64,000 bases of DNA. It comes from CAVVAE01 sp963746185 (lineage in GTDB: Bacteria; Actinomycetota; Actinomycetes; Propionibacteriales; Nocardioidaceae). The translations under genes were made by a program, and so were the position numbers. The first letter of the stretch is position 1, and each line of letters starts with the position of its first letter. Under the pieces are notes generated by a model that worked only from the letters and a program-made list of their open reading frames with translations, did not search any database and was not told where the DNA came from. Positions 33,735 through 41,808 of the stretch are shown piece by piece. The stretch spans positions 372,001 through 436,000 of the forward strand of contig CAVVAE010000001.1 in NCBI GenBank assembly GCA_963746185.1, given 5' to 3'.

Positions 33735-34405
33735 CGAGTGGGTTCCGAGCCTGGACCAAGTCGCGGGAGGGGCACATCGTGGCGGCAGGCGCTGTCGTGG
33801 TGGCGTTGATGACCGCCGATGTGCTGGCGGACGGCCTCCTCGTCTCACTCGACCGCGCTGTTCACGACGCGACGGTTCCCGCCGGCGCTGCACCCAGTTG
33901 GACCGGCCCGGTCGGTCGATTCGGCGAGGTTCCCGTTACCGGAGCGCTCCTCATCGCCGTCGCGCTGGTGTCGATGCAGGTGCTGTGGCGCTGGTGGCCT
34001 GGCATCTTGGCGGCGGCCAATCTGGCGGTGTTGGGGATCGTGGTCGGCGGGCTGAAATGGCCGATCGCCAGGACCGGTCCCGACGGCACCCAGGCTGAGG
34101 GCGGGCAGCTCGGCTACTTCCCGTCGGGGCACACCGCCACGTCCGCCATCTGCATCGGCACCACGATCTTCCTCCTGCTGGCGTGCCATACGCGCGGTCG
34201 ACAGCTCGCGCGAGCGCAGCGAGCGGCCGTCCTTGTGGGAATGGCGGCGGGGATCGCGGTCGGGTCCGCGGCCGTCCTCGGCGGCTACCACTGGCTCAGC
34301 GACGTGGTGGCCTCGCTTGTGATCTCGGCGGTGGTGGTGCAGGTCGGAATTTCCATTTGCCGGAGGTACGTCGAGCAGTCTTCCGACGTACCCCAGCGGG
34401 TCTGA
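33731..34405 (+). CDS. PAP2-family phosphatase, integral membrane
   Basis: 224 residues with about six hydrophobic helices and the PAP2 acid phosphatase motifs: LKWPIARTGP (motif 1, K-x6-RP-like), FPSGHTATSAI (motif 2 PSGH) and GGYHWLSDV (motif 3, His-x3-Asp). It dephosphorylates lipid phosphates such as undecaprenyl pyrophosphate or phosphatidate. The start overlaps the glycosylase stop by 4 bases (ATGA), indicating coupling, although the two functions are unrelated. Confidence 0.88.
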   Translation: MTSGFRAWTKSREGHIVAAGAVVVALMTADVLADGLLVSLDRAVHDATVPAGAAPSWTGPVGRFGEVPVTGALLIAVALVSMQVLWRWWPGILAAANLAVLGIVVGGLKWPIARTGPDGTQAEGGQLGYFPSGHTATSAICIGTTIFLLLACHTRGRQLARAQRAAVLVGMAAGIAVGSAAVLGGYHWLSDVVASLVISAVVVQVGISICRRYVEQSSDVPQRV

Positions 34406-34493
34406 ATCGGGTGGGCGCGGGTGGGCGACAGGGATTGGCGCGGGTGGGCCTACGACTGAGAGTGGCCGACGACGCACGGTGAGGACTCGGCGT

Positions 34494-34515
34494 TGTCGGT
34501 AGCAGCGCCTAGGCT
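34494..34515 (+). promoter_or_regulatory. PafBC-type damage promoter of uvrB
   Basis: TGTCGGTA (34494-34501), 8 bases, TAGGCT (34510-34515), then 7 bases to the ATG. The first box matches TGTCRGTG at 7 of 8 positions and the spacing and -10 are exact. Confidence 0.6.
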
Positions 34516-34522
34516 CGTGGTC

Positions 34523-36628
34523 ATGAGACCAGTGACCGACCTCGAGCGCACCGTCGCTCCGTTCAAGGTCATCTCCGACTATTCGCCTTCAGGTGACCAG
34601 CCGGCGGCGATCGACGAGCTTGAGCGCCGGGTCGACGGCGGCGTCAAGGACATGGTGCTGCTCGGAGCGACCGGCACCGGCAAGACGGCGACCGTGGCCT
34701 GGCTCGTCGAGCGGGTCCAACGGCCGACCCTCGTTATGTTGCCCAACAAGACCCTGGCGGCCCAGTTCGCCAACGAGCTGCGTGAGTTGTTCCCCAACAA
34801 CGCGGTCGAGTACTTCGTCTCCTACTACGACTACTACCAACCTGAGGCCTACGTCCCGCAGACCGACACCTACATCGAGAAGGACTCCTCCATCAACGAG
34901 GAGGTCGAGCGGCTCCGGCACTCGACGACCAACTCGCTGCTCACCCGTCGTGACGTCATCGTGGTCTCGAGCGTCTCCTGCATCTATGGTCTCGGCACGC
35001 CGCAGGAGTACGTCGATCGGATGATCCCGCTCAAGGTCGGTGGTGAGATCGACCGTGACTCACTGCTCCGCCAACTCGTCGGGGTTCAGTACGCCCGTAA
35101 CGACCTGTCGTTCACCCGGGGCACGTTCCGGGTGCGTGGTGACACGCTCGAGGTGTTCCCGGTCTACGAGGAGCATCCGATCCGGATCGAGTTCTTCGGT
35201 GACGAGATCGAGCGGTTGATGACGCTGCACCCGGTCACCGGTGAGGTGCTCAGCGAGGATCAGCACCTCTACATCTTCCCGGCATCGCACTATGTCGCGG
35301 GCCCGGAGCGCATGGAGCGGGCCATCAGCGGCATTGAGGAGGAGCTCGAGGTGCGACTGCTCGAGCTCGAACGCGGTGGTCAGATGCTCGAAGCCCAACG
35401 GCTGCGTATGCGCACCACCTACGACATCGAGATGATGCGTCAGATCGGCACATGTAGCGGTATCGAGAACTACTCGCGGCACATCGACGGTCGCTCGGCC
35501 GGCTCGGCGCCCAACTGTCTGCTCGACTACTTCCCCGAGGACTTCATGCTCGTCATCGACGAGTCCCACGTGACCGTGCCGCAGATTGGCGGCATGTACG
35601 AAGGCGACATGTCGCGCAAACGCACCCTGGTCGAACACGGCTTCCGGCTCCCGAGTGCGATGGACAACCGTCCGCTGCGGTGGGAGGAGTTCCTTGAGCG
35701 CATCGGTCAGACGGTCTACCTGTCCGCGACCCCCGGACCCTACGAGATGTCTCGCGTCGACACCACGGTGGAGCAGATCATCCGGCCGACCGGTCTCATC
35801 GACCCCGAGGTGATCGTCAAACCCACCAAGGGGCAGATCGACGACCTGATCGCCGAGATCTCCACCCGCACCGAGCGGGGCGAGCGCGTCTTGGTAACCA
35901 CTTTGACCAAGAAGATGTCGGAAGACCTCACCGACTACCTCCTCGAGAACGGCGTCCGCACTCGCTACCTCCACAGCGAGGTCGACACGCTGCGACGTAT
36001 CGAGTTGCTGCGCGAGCTACGCCTGGGGCAGTTCGACGTCTTGGTCGGCATCAACCTGCTCCGCGAGGGGCTCGACCTCCCCGAGGTCTCGCTCGTCGCG
36101 ATCCTCGATGCCGACAAGGAGGGATTCCTTCGTTCGGGCACCTCGCTGATCCAGACGATTGGTCGTGCAGCGCGCAACGTCTCAGGCCAGGTGATCATGT
36201 ACGCCGACCGGGTGACCGACTCGATGGCAAAGGCGATCGACGAGACCAACCGTCGCCGCGCGAAGCAGGTGGCCTACAACGTTGCCAAGGGAGTCGATCC
36301 CCAGCCACTGCGCAAGCGGATCGCCGACATCACCGACATGCTCGCCCGCGAGGACGCCGATACCGAGGAGCTCCTGGGTGGAGGCGGCCGTCAGCAGTCT
36401 CGAGGCAAGGCACCAGTGCCAGGTCTTTCCAGCAAGGAGGCGGGCAAACATGCCCGCGGGATTGCCGGGATCCCGTCCACCGATCTCGCCGATCTCGTCC
36501 AACAGCTCACCGACCAGATGCACGTTGCCGCCGCCGAGCTGCAGTTCGAGGTCGCGGCCCGGCTGCGCGACGAGATCTCGGAGCTGAAGAAGGAGCTGCG
36601 CCAGATGGTGGAGGCCGGCGTACGGTGA
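34523..36628 (+). CDS. uvrB: Excinuclease ABC subunit B
   Basis: 701 residues, full length. Walker A GATGTGKTATVAW, the beta-hairpin region YYDYYQPEAYVPQTDTYIEKDSSINEEVERLRHSTT, the helicase motif VIDESHVTVPQI, motif VI region INLLREGLDLPEVSLVAILDADKEGFLRS with TIGRAARN, and the C-terminal UVR domain LQFEVAARLRDEISELKKEL. It forms the UvrA-UvrB damage-recognition complex and loads UvrC. The ATG at 34523 (MRPVTDL) is chosen because TAGGCT lies 7 bases upstream; the upstream in-frame ATG at 34493 is unlikely. It is coupled to a YjbR gene by 4-base overlap. Confidence 0.97.
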   Translation: MRPVTDLERTVAPFKVISDYSPSGDQPAAIDELERRVDGGVKDMVLLGATGTGKTATVAWLVERVQRPTLVMLPNKTLAAQFANELRELFPNNAVEYFVSYYDYYQPEAYVPQTDTYIEKDSSINEEVERLRHSTTNSLLTRRDVIVVSSVSCIYGLGTPQEYVDRMIPLKVGGEIDRDSLLRQLVGVQYARNDLSFTRGTFRVRGDTLEVFPVYEEHPIRIEFFGDEIERLMTLHPVTGEVLSEDQHLYIFPASHYVAGPERMERAISGIEEELEVRLLELERGGQMLEAQRLRMRTTYDIEMMRQIGTCSGIENYSRHIDGRSAGSAPNCLLDYFPEDFMLVIDESHVTVPQIGGMYEGDMSRKRTLVEHGFRLPSAMDNRPLRWEEFLERIGQTVYLSATPGPYEMSRVDTTVEQIIRPTGLIDPEVIVKPTKGQIDDLIAEISTRTERGERVLVTTLTKKMSEDLTDYLLENGVRTRYLHSEVDTLRRIELLRELRLGQFDVLVGINLLREGLDLPEVSLVAILDADKEGFLRSGTSLIQTIGRAARNVSGQVIMYADRVTDSMAKAIDETNRRRAKQVAYNVAKGVDPQPLRKRIADITDMLAREDADTEELLGGGGRQQSRGKAPVPGLSSKEAGKHARGIAGIPSTDLADLVQQLTDQMHVAAAELQFEVAARLRDEISELKKELRQMVEAGVR

Positions 36629-36975
36629 CTCCGGCCGAGCTCGTGACGTACTGCTTGGCCAAACCGGGAGCCTGGCAGGACGAGCCCTGGGAAGGCGACA
36701 TCGTGGCCAAGGTCCACGACAAGATCTTCGCGTTCCTCGGTGGCGGTGGCAGCGTCGGACTCAAGTGCGGGGCGACCCGCGAAGAAGCCGACGAGTGGAT
36801 CCTTCGCTATCCCGATGACGCCCACGTGATGGCCTACATCGGCAGGTCGGGCTGGAACACCCTTGACATCGGCGGGGCCATCCCCGATGGCGAGATCTTC
36901 GAGGCGATCGACGAGTCCCACGCCACCGTCGTCTCCATGCTGCCCAAGAAGCACCGCCCCCTCGCCGCTGATTGA
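36625..36975 (+). CDS. MmcQ/YjbR-family protein coupled to uvrB
   Basis: 116 residues, the usual YjbR length: VTYCLAKPGAWQDEPWEGDIVAKVHDKIFAFLGGGGSVGLKCGATREEADEWILRYPDDAHVMAYIGRSGWNTLDIGGAIPDGEIFEAIDESHATVVSMLPKK. Its GTG start overlaps the uvrB stop (GTGA), so translation is coupled. The family has a CyaY-like DNA-binding-type fold without known function; linkage to uvrB is a hint of a repair role. Confidence 0.85.
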   Translation: MTPAELVTYCLAKPGAWQDEPWEGDIVAKVHDKIFAFLGGGGSVGLKCGATREEADEWILRYPDDAHVMAYIGRSGWNTLDIGGAIPDGEIFEAIDESHATVVSMLPKKHRPLAAD

Positions 36976-37065
36976 GCCCGCCCGCTGATTGAGCTTGTCG
37001 AAATCTCTGAGGGGTCTCGACAGGCTCGACCGTCGATGGAGGTCTCGCCAGGCTCGACCGCCGAT
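36966..37065. repeat. Palindromic/direct repeats after the YjbR gene
   Basis: GGTCTCGACAGGCTCGACCG (start of a 25-base copy at 37013-37037) recurs with two differences at 37041-37065. The short unit CGCTGATTGAGC occurs at 36966-36977 and 36983-36994. GAGCTTGTCGA (36991-37001) and TCGACAGGCTC (37017-37027) form a near-perfect hairpin. Such TGAGC..GTCGA / TCGACAGGCTCGA elements resemble the dispersed REP-like repeats of some actinobacterial genomes; the stop codon of the upstream gene lies in the first copy. Confidence 0.6.
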
Positions 37066-37136
37066 CTGTTCGCGTCAGAAATGCCGGCTGCCTTCATTTG
37101 GCCTTGCCTGGTCGCTCTGGAAGGATGGGCACCAGA

Positions 37137-37258
37137 TGGAGGGGAGTATCCCTTCGCAGCAGCGTCGTCATCACGGCCCTGAGCTGATCCGCCCAGGTGG
37201 AAGAGCATCGGAGGCCCGGCGTTGTTGGCTCAGTGAGCCGAGCGGGAGAGACCTCCGG
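37137..37258 (+). promoter_or_regulatory. yybP-ykoY (Mn2+) riboswitch upstream of terC
   Basis: All key elements are in order: GGAGGGGAGUA (37138-37148), GCAGCG (37159-37164) then UCGUCAUCACGG (37165-37176), CCGGCGUUGUUGG (37216-37228), hairpin GGCUC-AGU-GAGCC (37227-37239) and GAGACCUCC (37248-37256). P1 pairs GGAGG with CCUCC; GCAGCG pairs with CGUUGU (37220-37225), the helix that is ACAAAG/CUUUGU in the Lactococcus lactis RNA as I recall it. The downstream gene is TerC, a usual partner. The 3' half contains CUCCGGAG (37253-37260), repeated at 37304-37311 over the ribosome binding site. Confidence 0.85.
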
Positions 37259-37303
37259 AGCAACGTCCTTGTCCGACCACGGTTCGCCGTGCGCGCACGA
37301 ACA

Positions 37304-37312
37304 CTCCGGAGG
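37304..37312 (+). promoter_or_regulatory. Ribosome binding site with possible sequestration by the riboswitch
   Basis: CTCCGGAG at 37304-37311 includes the start of the SD GGAGG (37308-37312), 8 bases before the ATG. It is self-complementary to the copy at 37253-37260, whose CUCC is also the 3' strand of riboswitch helix P1. Pairing of the two copies and P1 formation exclude each other, so ligand binding could free the SD (inferred). Confidence 0.6.
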
Positions 37313-37320
37313 AACAGTTC

Positions 37321-38343
37321 ATGGATATCCCCAGTTGGCTCTGGTGGACCACCATCATTGTCACGACCGGCTTCCTGCTGATCGACGTGCTCATCATCGG
37401 CCGGCGGCCGCACGAACCTTCGATGCGCGAAGTCGGTCGCGACCTCATCGGTTTCGTCCTCGCGGCGATCCTGTTCGGGCTGGGAGTGTTCTACTTCGCC
37501 GGCGCGGAGTACGGCACACAGTTCTTTGCTGGTTGGTTGACGGAGTACTCCCTCTCGGTCGACAACCTGTTCATCTTCATCATCATCCTGAACAAGTTCG
37601 CCGTGCCAAGGAAGTACCAACAGTCAGCCTTGCTCGTGGGCATCGTGCTCGCCCTGGTCATGCGCGGCATCTTCATCGCTGTCGGGGCGGCAGCCATCAA
37701 CCAGTTCAGCTGGATCTTCTATCTGTTCGGCGCATTCCTGATCTACACCGCGGTCAAACTGGCCAAGGAGGGAAACCAGGACGAGGAGCACTTCGAGGAG
37801 AACCGGCTCACTGTCTGGGTCTCGCACCGATTCCCGGCGACCAAGGAGTACCACGGGACGAAGCTGTTCACGAAGGAGAACGGCAAGCGGGTGATCACGC
37901 CGATGTTCATCGTGATCGTCACGCTCGGAACCACTGACCTGCTGTTCGCCCTGGACTCCATCCCGGCGATCTACGGCCTCACCCAAGAGCCCTACCTTGT
38001 CTTCACGGCCAACGTCTTTGCCCTGATGGGCCTGCGACAGCTGTACTTCCTCATCGGCGGCCTGCTCCAGCGGCTGGTCTACCTGTCGTACGGACTCGCG
38101 TTTCTGCTCGGCTTCATCGGGGTCAAGCTCGTGATGCACGCCCTCCACGAGAACGAGTTGCCCTTCATCAACGGCGGTGAGCATGTGGAGTGGGCGCCTG
38201 ACATTCCCATCTGGACGTCCCTGGTCGTGATTGTGGCGACGCTGGCGATCACGACTGTTGCGAGCCTGGCCTCGTCTCGTGGGCGCCAAATCGCCAAGGA
38301 GGCCTCCGGCTCTCCCACCTCGGCGAACGACTCAGACGACTAG
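37321..38343 (+). CDS. TerC-family membrane protein, predicted manganese exporter
   Basis: 340 residues with about 9 transmembrane segments, including the TerC signatures LTEYSLSVDNLFIFIIILNKFAVPRKYQQSALLVGI and VTLGTTDLLFALDSIPAIYGLTQEPYLVFTANVFALMGLRQLYFLIGGLLQRL; the paired acidic residues (SVDN, ALDS) are candidate metal ligands. Family members such as YkoY, MeeF and Alx export Mn2+. The yybP-ykoY riboswitch upstream fits Mn-induced expression. ATG at 37321 with SD GGAGGAA. It converges on the NlpC/P60 gene. Confidence 0.9.
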   Translation: MDIPSWLWWTTIIVTTGFLLIDVLIIGRRPHEPSMREVGRDLIGFVLAAILFGLGVFYFAGAEYGTQFFAGWLTEYSLSVDNLFIFIIILNKFAVPRKYQQSALLVGIVLALVMRGIFIAVGAAAINQFSWIFYLFGAFLIYTAVKLAKEGNQDEEHFEENRLTVWVSHRFPATKEYHGTKLFTKENGKRVITPMFIVIVTLGTTDLLFALDSIPAIYGLTQEPYLVFTANVFALMGLRQLYFLIGGLLQRLVYLSYGLAFLLGFIGVKLVMHALHENELPFINGGEHVEWAPDIPIWTSLVVIVATLAITTVASLASSRGRQIAKEASGSPTSANDSDD

Positions 38344-38376
38344 GTCCTCGAGTTGAGCCGGCGGGGGTCAGCCACG

Positions 38377-39108
38377 TCAGGTGTCGGCAGCGACCAGAAA
38401 CCGTCCGGCGGCAACCAACGTCTGTTGGCGCGCCGGTGGCAGCGGCACGTCCTCGATCAGCCCACCGCCACCGGTCTCGGGTGCGTGCAGCATCTGCTGG
38501 GGACCAGTGACGAACCCGACGTGGAACACCCGACCGTCCTCTCGGGCGAAGAAGTACAGGTCTCCCGGTTGAGCCTCGCCAACGGGCACGGGAAACGCCG
38601 CAGCGTGTTGGGCATAAGCATCACGAGGTACGACGACGCCGGCCCGGCGGTTGGCGTAGTGGACCAGACCTGAGCAATCGAGACCCCACGGCCCCATTCC
38701 CCCCCAGAGGTATTGCAGGCCCAGGAACCGGCGGGCCTCCGCCAACACCGCCAGCCGGTCGGCGTCGATCTCGCCCGAAGGCGCCGTTGGCGCAGCCGCG
38801 TTCGAGGCTGTCAGGTGGGCTGCTCGCACCCAGCCCGGGTAGCCCTCGGGATGTGCAGGGAGCGGTTGCCAGATTGCAGACACCTTCACCCAGCCGTCAG
38901 GCCCCTCCTCGATCACCTCGACAGGGTCGCCGCGCAGCAACTGGGTCAAAGTGCGTCCATGCAGGTCCAACCGGGTCTCAGCGTCGAGAGACGCCACCCA
39001 AGCCTCCGGGTCAGGCTGGTCTCGGAAGACTGGTTCGTCGAGCGACCGCGCAGCGTCTGGCGAGGTCCACATGGTGGCCACGTCGACACTCACCACGTGA
39101 CCTGTCAT
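38377..39108 (-). CDS. NlpC/P60 family peptidase (YkfC-like)
   Basis: 243 residues. An SH3-like N-terminal region (about 20-110, TSPDAARSLDEPVFRDQPDP...EEGPDGWVKVSAIWQPLPAHPEGYPGWVRAAHL) precedes the NlpC/P60 domain with Cys in LDCSGLVHYANRRAG, His in FHVGFV and a third polar His in MLHAPETGGGG. It lacks a signal peptide, so it should work inside the cell on imported muropeptides, as YkfC does, cutting gamma-D-Glu-mDAP bonds. It is the last gene of a three-gene operon and its start overlaps the epimerase stop by 4 bases. Confidence 0.85.
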   Translation of the reverse strand: MTGHVVSVDVATMWTSPDAARSLDEPVFRDQPDPEAWVASLDAETRLDLHGRTLTQLLRGDPVEVIEEGPDGWVKVSAIWQPLPAHPEGYPGWVRAAHLTASNAAAPTAPSGEIDADRLAVLAEARRFLGLQYLWGGMGPWGLDCSGLVHYANRRAGVVVPRDAYAQHAAAFPVPVGEAQPGDLYFFAREDGRVFHVGFVTGPQQMLHAPETGGGGLIEDVPLPPARQQTLVAAGRFLVAADT

Positions 39109-40178
39109 GCCAGACCCTCGATTCCCAGGCCTGGCGAGTCAGGCAGCACGACCTCGGCCCCGTCGTACGCCAGACCACCGATCACCGGAGAGCTCGTCGT
39201 CCACCACGCAGCATCAAGGTCGCTGGTTGCCGTGGTGCCGTAGGCCGCCACCAGGCTCGCTGCTGCCCCCACGCCGATAGGCCCCTCCATCATCGAACCG
39301 ACGATGCAGCCGACGCCATGTGCTGCTGCAAGTTCGAGCATGGCTCTGGCGACCCGCAGCCCGCCGCACTTGGCGAGCTTGATGTTCACCAGGTCCGCAG
39401 CTCGGCGCTCGATGATCGCGCTCAGGTCGCGGATGCCGAAGCAGGACTCGTCTGCCATCACCGGAGTGTCAACGGCCGCTGTCACCGCGGCCAGGCCGTC
39501 GAGGTCGACAGCCGCGACGGGTTGCTCGATGAACTCCACGTCGGCCGCGGCGTCTTCGAGCGCCCTGATGACCTGGATCGCCTGGCGTGGTGTCCAACCC
39601 TGATTCGCGTCGAGCCGGATGGTCACGTCTGGTCCGACAGCGTCTCGAACGGTTCGCACGCGCTCGACGTCCGTCGTGGCGTCGGTGCCGATCTTCAGCT
39701 TGAGGACCGCAAAGCCTTCAGCGAGCCTCTTGCTGGCGTCCTGGCCGATCCGGTCGACATCACCGGCGGAGATGGTCACATCGGTCGGCACCCGGTGACG
39801 ACTGCTGCCGAGGAACCGGGGGAGTGAGATCCCACGCTGCCGGGCCGCGAGGTCGTGCAAGGCGACGTCGACGGCTGCCTTGGCGCCGTAATTGCCCACC
39901 ACGGCTTGAGATGTCTCGACAAGGAGGTCGTGGAGGTCGTCGACAGAGCGTCCGAGCAGGACGTCGGCGAGCGGTCCGGAGATGCACGCCTCCGCACCTG
40001 CGAGCGATTCACCAGTAACCCGCCACACCTGCGGCACTTCACCGAAGCCACGGAGGCCGTCGGCAGTGACGATCTCCACGACCGTGGTCTCGACGGTGGT
40101 CGTCGACCGGAGCGCCGTCACGAAAGGGGTATGCAGAGAAGCCGTCAGGCGTTGGCACCGGACGTCGGAGATGGTCAC
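39105..40178 (-). CDS. L-Ala-D/L-Glu epimerase-type enolase-superfamily enzyme (YkfB/YcjG-like)
   Basis: 357 residues. The enolase-superfamily acid set is visible: KLKIG (catalytic KxK near 160), RLDANQGW and FIEQPV plus MADESCF for Mg2+ (Asp, Glu, Asp), and NIKLAKCGG with the second catalytic Lys. This matches the muconate lactonizing subgroup with dipeptide epimerases, which convert L-Ala-D-Glu to L-Ala-L-Glu in murein recycling. Its neighbour NlpC/P60 would release that dipeptide. It is coupled to genes on both sides by 4-base overlaps. Confidence 0.85.
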   Translation of the reverse strand: MTISDVRCQRLTASLHTPFVTALRSTTTVETTVVEIVTADGLRGFGEVPQVWRVTGESLAGAEACISGPLADVLLGRSVDDLHDLLVETSQAVVGNYGAKAAVDVALHDLAARQRGISLPRFLGSSRHRVPTDVTISAGDVDRIGQDASKRLAEGFAVLKLKIGTDATTDVERVRTVRDAVGPDVTIRLDANQGWTPRQAIQVIRALEDAAADVEFIEQPVAAVDLDGLAAVTAAVDTPVMADESCFGIRDLSAIIERRAADLVNIKLAKCGGLRVARAMLELAAAHGVGCIVGSMMEGPIGVGAAASLVAAYGTTATSDLDAAWWTTSSPVIGGLAYDGAEVVLPDSPGLGIEGLA

Positions 40179-41017
40179 ACCAGCACCTTACGGTCCTGCC
40201 AGGCGGCGGCCGCCCCGCGGGCGATCAGGTCGAGGCCCGCCTGCTCGTCGAGGTCAGACGTCGTACACATGACGAAGACGAACGGGTCGCTGTCCGCGGA
40301 GTAGACGATGCCTGCGTCGTGTGAGATGCCGTCGACCCAACCGGACTTGTGGGCGACCTTCGTGCCATAAGGGAGTCTCGCCGGGATGGCATCGTTGATC
40401 TGCTGGGCAGCGAGCACCGAGAGGATCTCCTGGCAGCTCTCCGGTGATGCGACCGTCTTGGCGTGCAGCGCCTGAAGCGTGCGCGCCAGGTCGCCGGCGG
40501 TGACGATGTTCTGGAGGCCGGTATCGCGCGCTGCACCGTCCTCGATTCCGCGCGACACGATGCTGTTCGTGGCGCCCACGACCGTCAGCACTTCTGTCAC
40601 CGCTGAGATGCCCGTCGCGTCGAGGACCAGATTGGTCGCCAAGTTGCTCGACTTGACGATCGCGCGATAGCACAACCATCGCAGCGCCACGCTGCTCCCG
40701 ATACGCCGCCAAGGCTCAGGATCGGAGTCTTCGGACACGTCCATGGCGAAGCGCTTCCCACCGACTACTGACGCAAAGTCGTTGTGGATCGGCATTGTCG
40801 CGTCGAGATCGAGGCGAGCCGCATCCGATTCGCGGTACGCGGCGATCACGAGCGCGAGCTTCATCGTGCTGGCTGCGTAGTGTCCGGCGTCGACGTGGTG
40901 CGCCACGACGGGTGGTCCGGTCAACGGTCCCGCCCACAGGGAGAAGGAGCCCCTGTCCGGCAGGTCGGCGACGAAGTCCTCGAGGGCGCTGGCGGTCACC
41001 GCGAAATCGTATGCCAC
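40175..41017 (-). CDS. Serine hydrolase, class A beta-lactamase fold
   Basis: 280 residues. STMK (about residue 49, Ser and Lys of SxxK), SSN (the SxN motif, VKSSNLATNLVLDA) and HKSGW (the KTG-like third motif) are all present, so it belongs to the class A beta-lactamase/DD-peptidase-type family. No signal peptide is seen. Start is GTG. First gene of the operon with the epimerase and NlpC/P60 genes, where it may act on a muropeptide or a dipeptide; drug resistance is not implied. Confidence 0.82.
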   Translation of the reverse strand: MAYDFAVTASALEDFVADLPDRGSFSLWAGPLTGPPVVAHHVDAGHYAASTMKLALVIAAYRESDAARLDLDATMPIHNDFASVVGGKRFAMDVSEDSDPEPWRRIGSSVALRWLCYRAIVKSSNLATNLVLDATGISAVTEVLTVVGATNSIVSRGIEDGAARDTGLQNIVTAGDLARTLQALHAKTVASPESCQEILSVLAAQQINDAIPARLPYGTKVAHKSGWVDGISHDAGIVYSADSDPFVFVMCTTSDLDEQAGLDLIARGAAAAWQDRKVLV

Positions 41018-41078
41018 GGGATCGTGCCAGCTGGGGTGGCAGCCGGGGCAGCGGGAAGCACACGACTACGCTCGGCCC

Positions 41079-41702
41079 ATGCCCCGGTGGATCTCGGCCA
41101 CAAGCGCGTTGTCGATCTGCCTCATCGTGGCTGGGTGCGGGCCCGGGAACGACGGCAGCGACGCCGACGCCTCCCGCGGTGAAACCACCACCACGATCCC
41201 GGACACGGCCAGCGCCGACGGTCAGTGTGACGACGAGCAAGCCAACAAGACCGGGTCCCATGACCACGTCGAGCCGGGCACGGAGATGGAATACACCGGC
41301 GTCCCGCCAGTCAGCGGATTGCACTGGGCGGAAGCGCCCGACATCGGCAAGCGGCTCTATCTCGCGGATGAGCGACCTGAGCTCGGCGAGCTCGTGCACT
41401 CCCAGGAGCACGGCTGGACGATCGTCTGGTACGACGACTCGATCCCTGCCGACGACGCGGCGCTCACCGACGCTGCTCAAGGCGTTGACGACGCGGACTC
41501 CACGAAGGTGGTGTTCATGCCCTGGACCGCCGATGACGGCCAGTCGTTCCCTGACCGGGCGCATATCGCGATCACGCACTGGGGGACCGCCGATGACGGC
41601 ACGGAGTACCGCCAATTCTGCCGCAGCCCGAGCGCCGCAGCGGTGCTGGCCTTCTCGGAGCGGCACCCCTACACCGACTCCCCGGAGCCCGACGCGCCCT
41701 AG
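41079..41702 (+). CDS. DUF3105 lipoprotein
   Basis: 207 residues. A lipobox ending in VAGC-GPGND near residue 20 gives an external lipoprotein; a disordered Asp/Thr-rich linker follows. The DUF3105 core has YTGVPPVSGLHWAEAP, then LVHSQEHGWTIVWYDD, and AHIAITHWG, with several His that may bind metal. Function is unknown for the family. The ATG at 41079 lies 6 bases after TACGCT, a leaderless layout. Divergent from the serine-hydrolase operon. Confidence 0.83.
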   Translation: MPRWISATSALSICLIVAGCGPGNDGSDADASRGETTTTIPDTASADGQCDDEQANKTGSHDHVEPGTEMEYTGVPPVSGLHWAEAPDIGKRLYLADERPELGELVHSQEHGWTIVWYDDSIPADDAALTDAAQGVDDADSTKVVFMPWTADDGQSFPDRAHIAITHWGTADDGTEYRQFCRSPSAAAVLAFSERHPYTDSPEPDAP

Positions 41703-41750
41703 CGGGAGCGGCTGCGGCTCGGGCCGTGACGGTCGCCACGTAGATCGTTG

Positions 41751-41767
41751 TGTAACTTGCAGTTACA
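41751..41767. promoter_or_regulatory. TetR operator before the acyl-CoA dehydrogenase operon
   Basis: TGTAACTTGCAGTTACA, 7-bp arms and 3-base spacer, identical in both arms to the palindrome at 29780-29796. A -10-like AATAAT lies at 41775-41780 and the gene starts 41 bases downstream of the operator. Confidence 0.8.
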
Positions 41768-41808
41768 GTAGGCGAATAATCGTCACGCACGCCAGGAAAG
41801 GACGCCCG

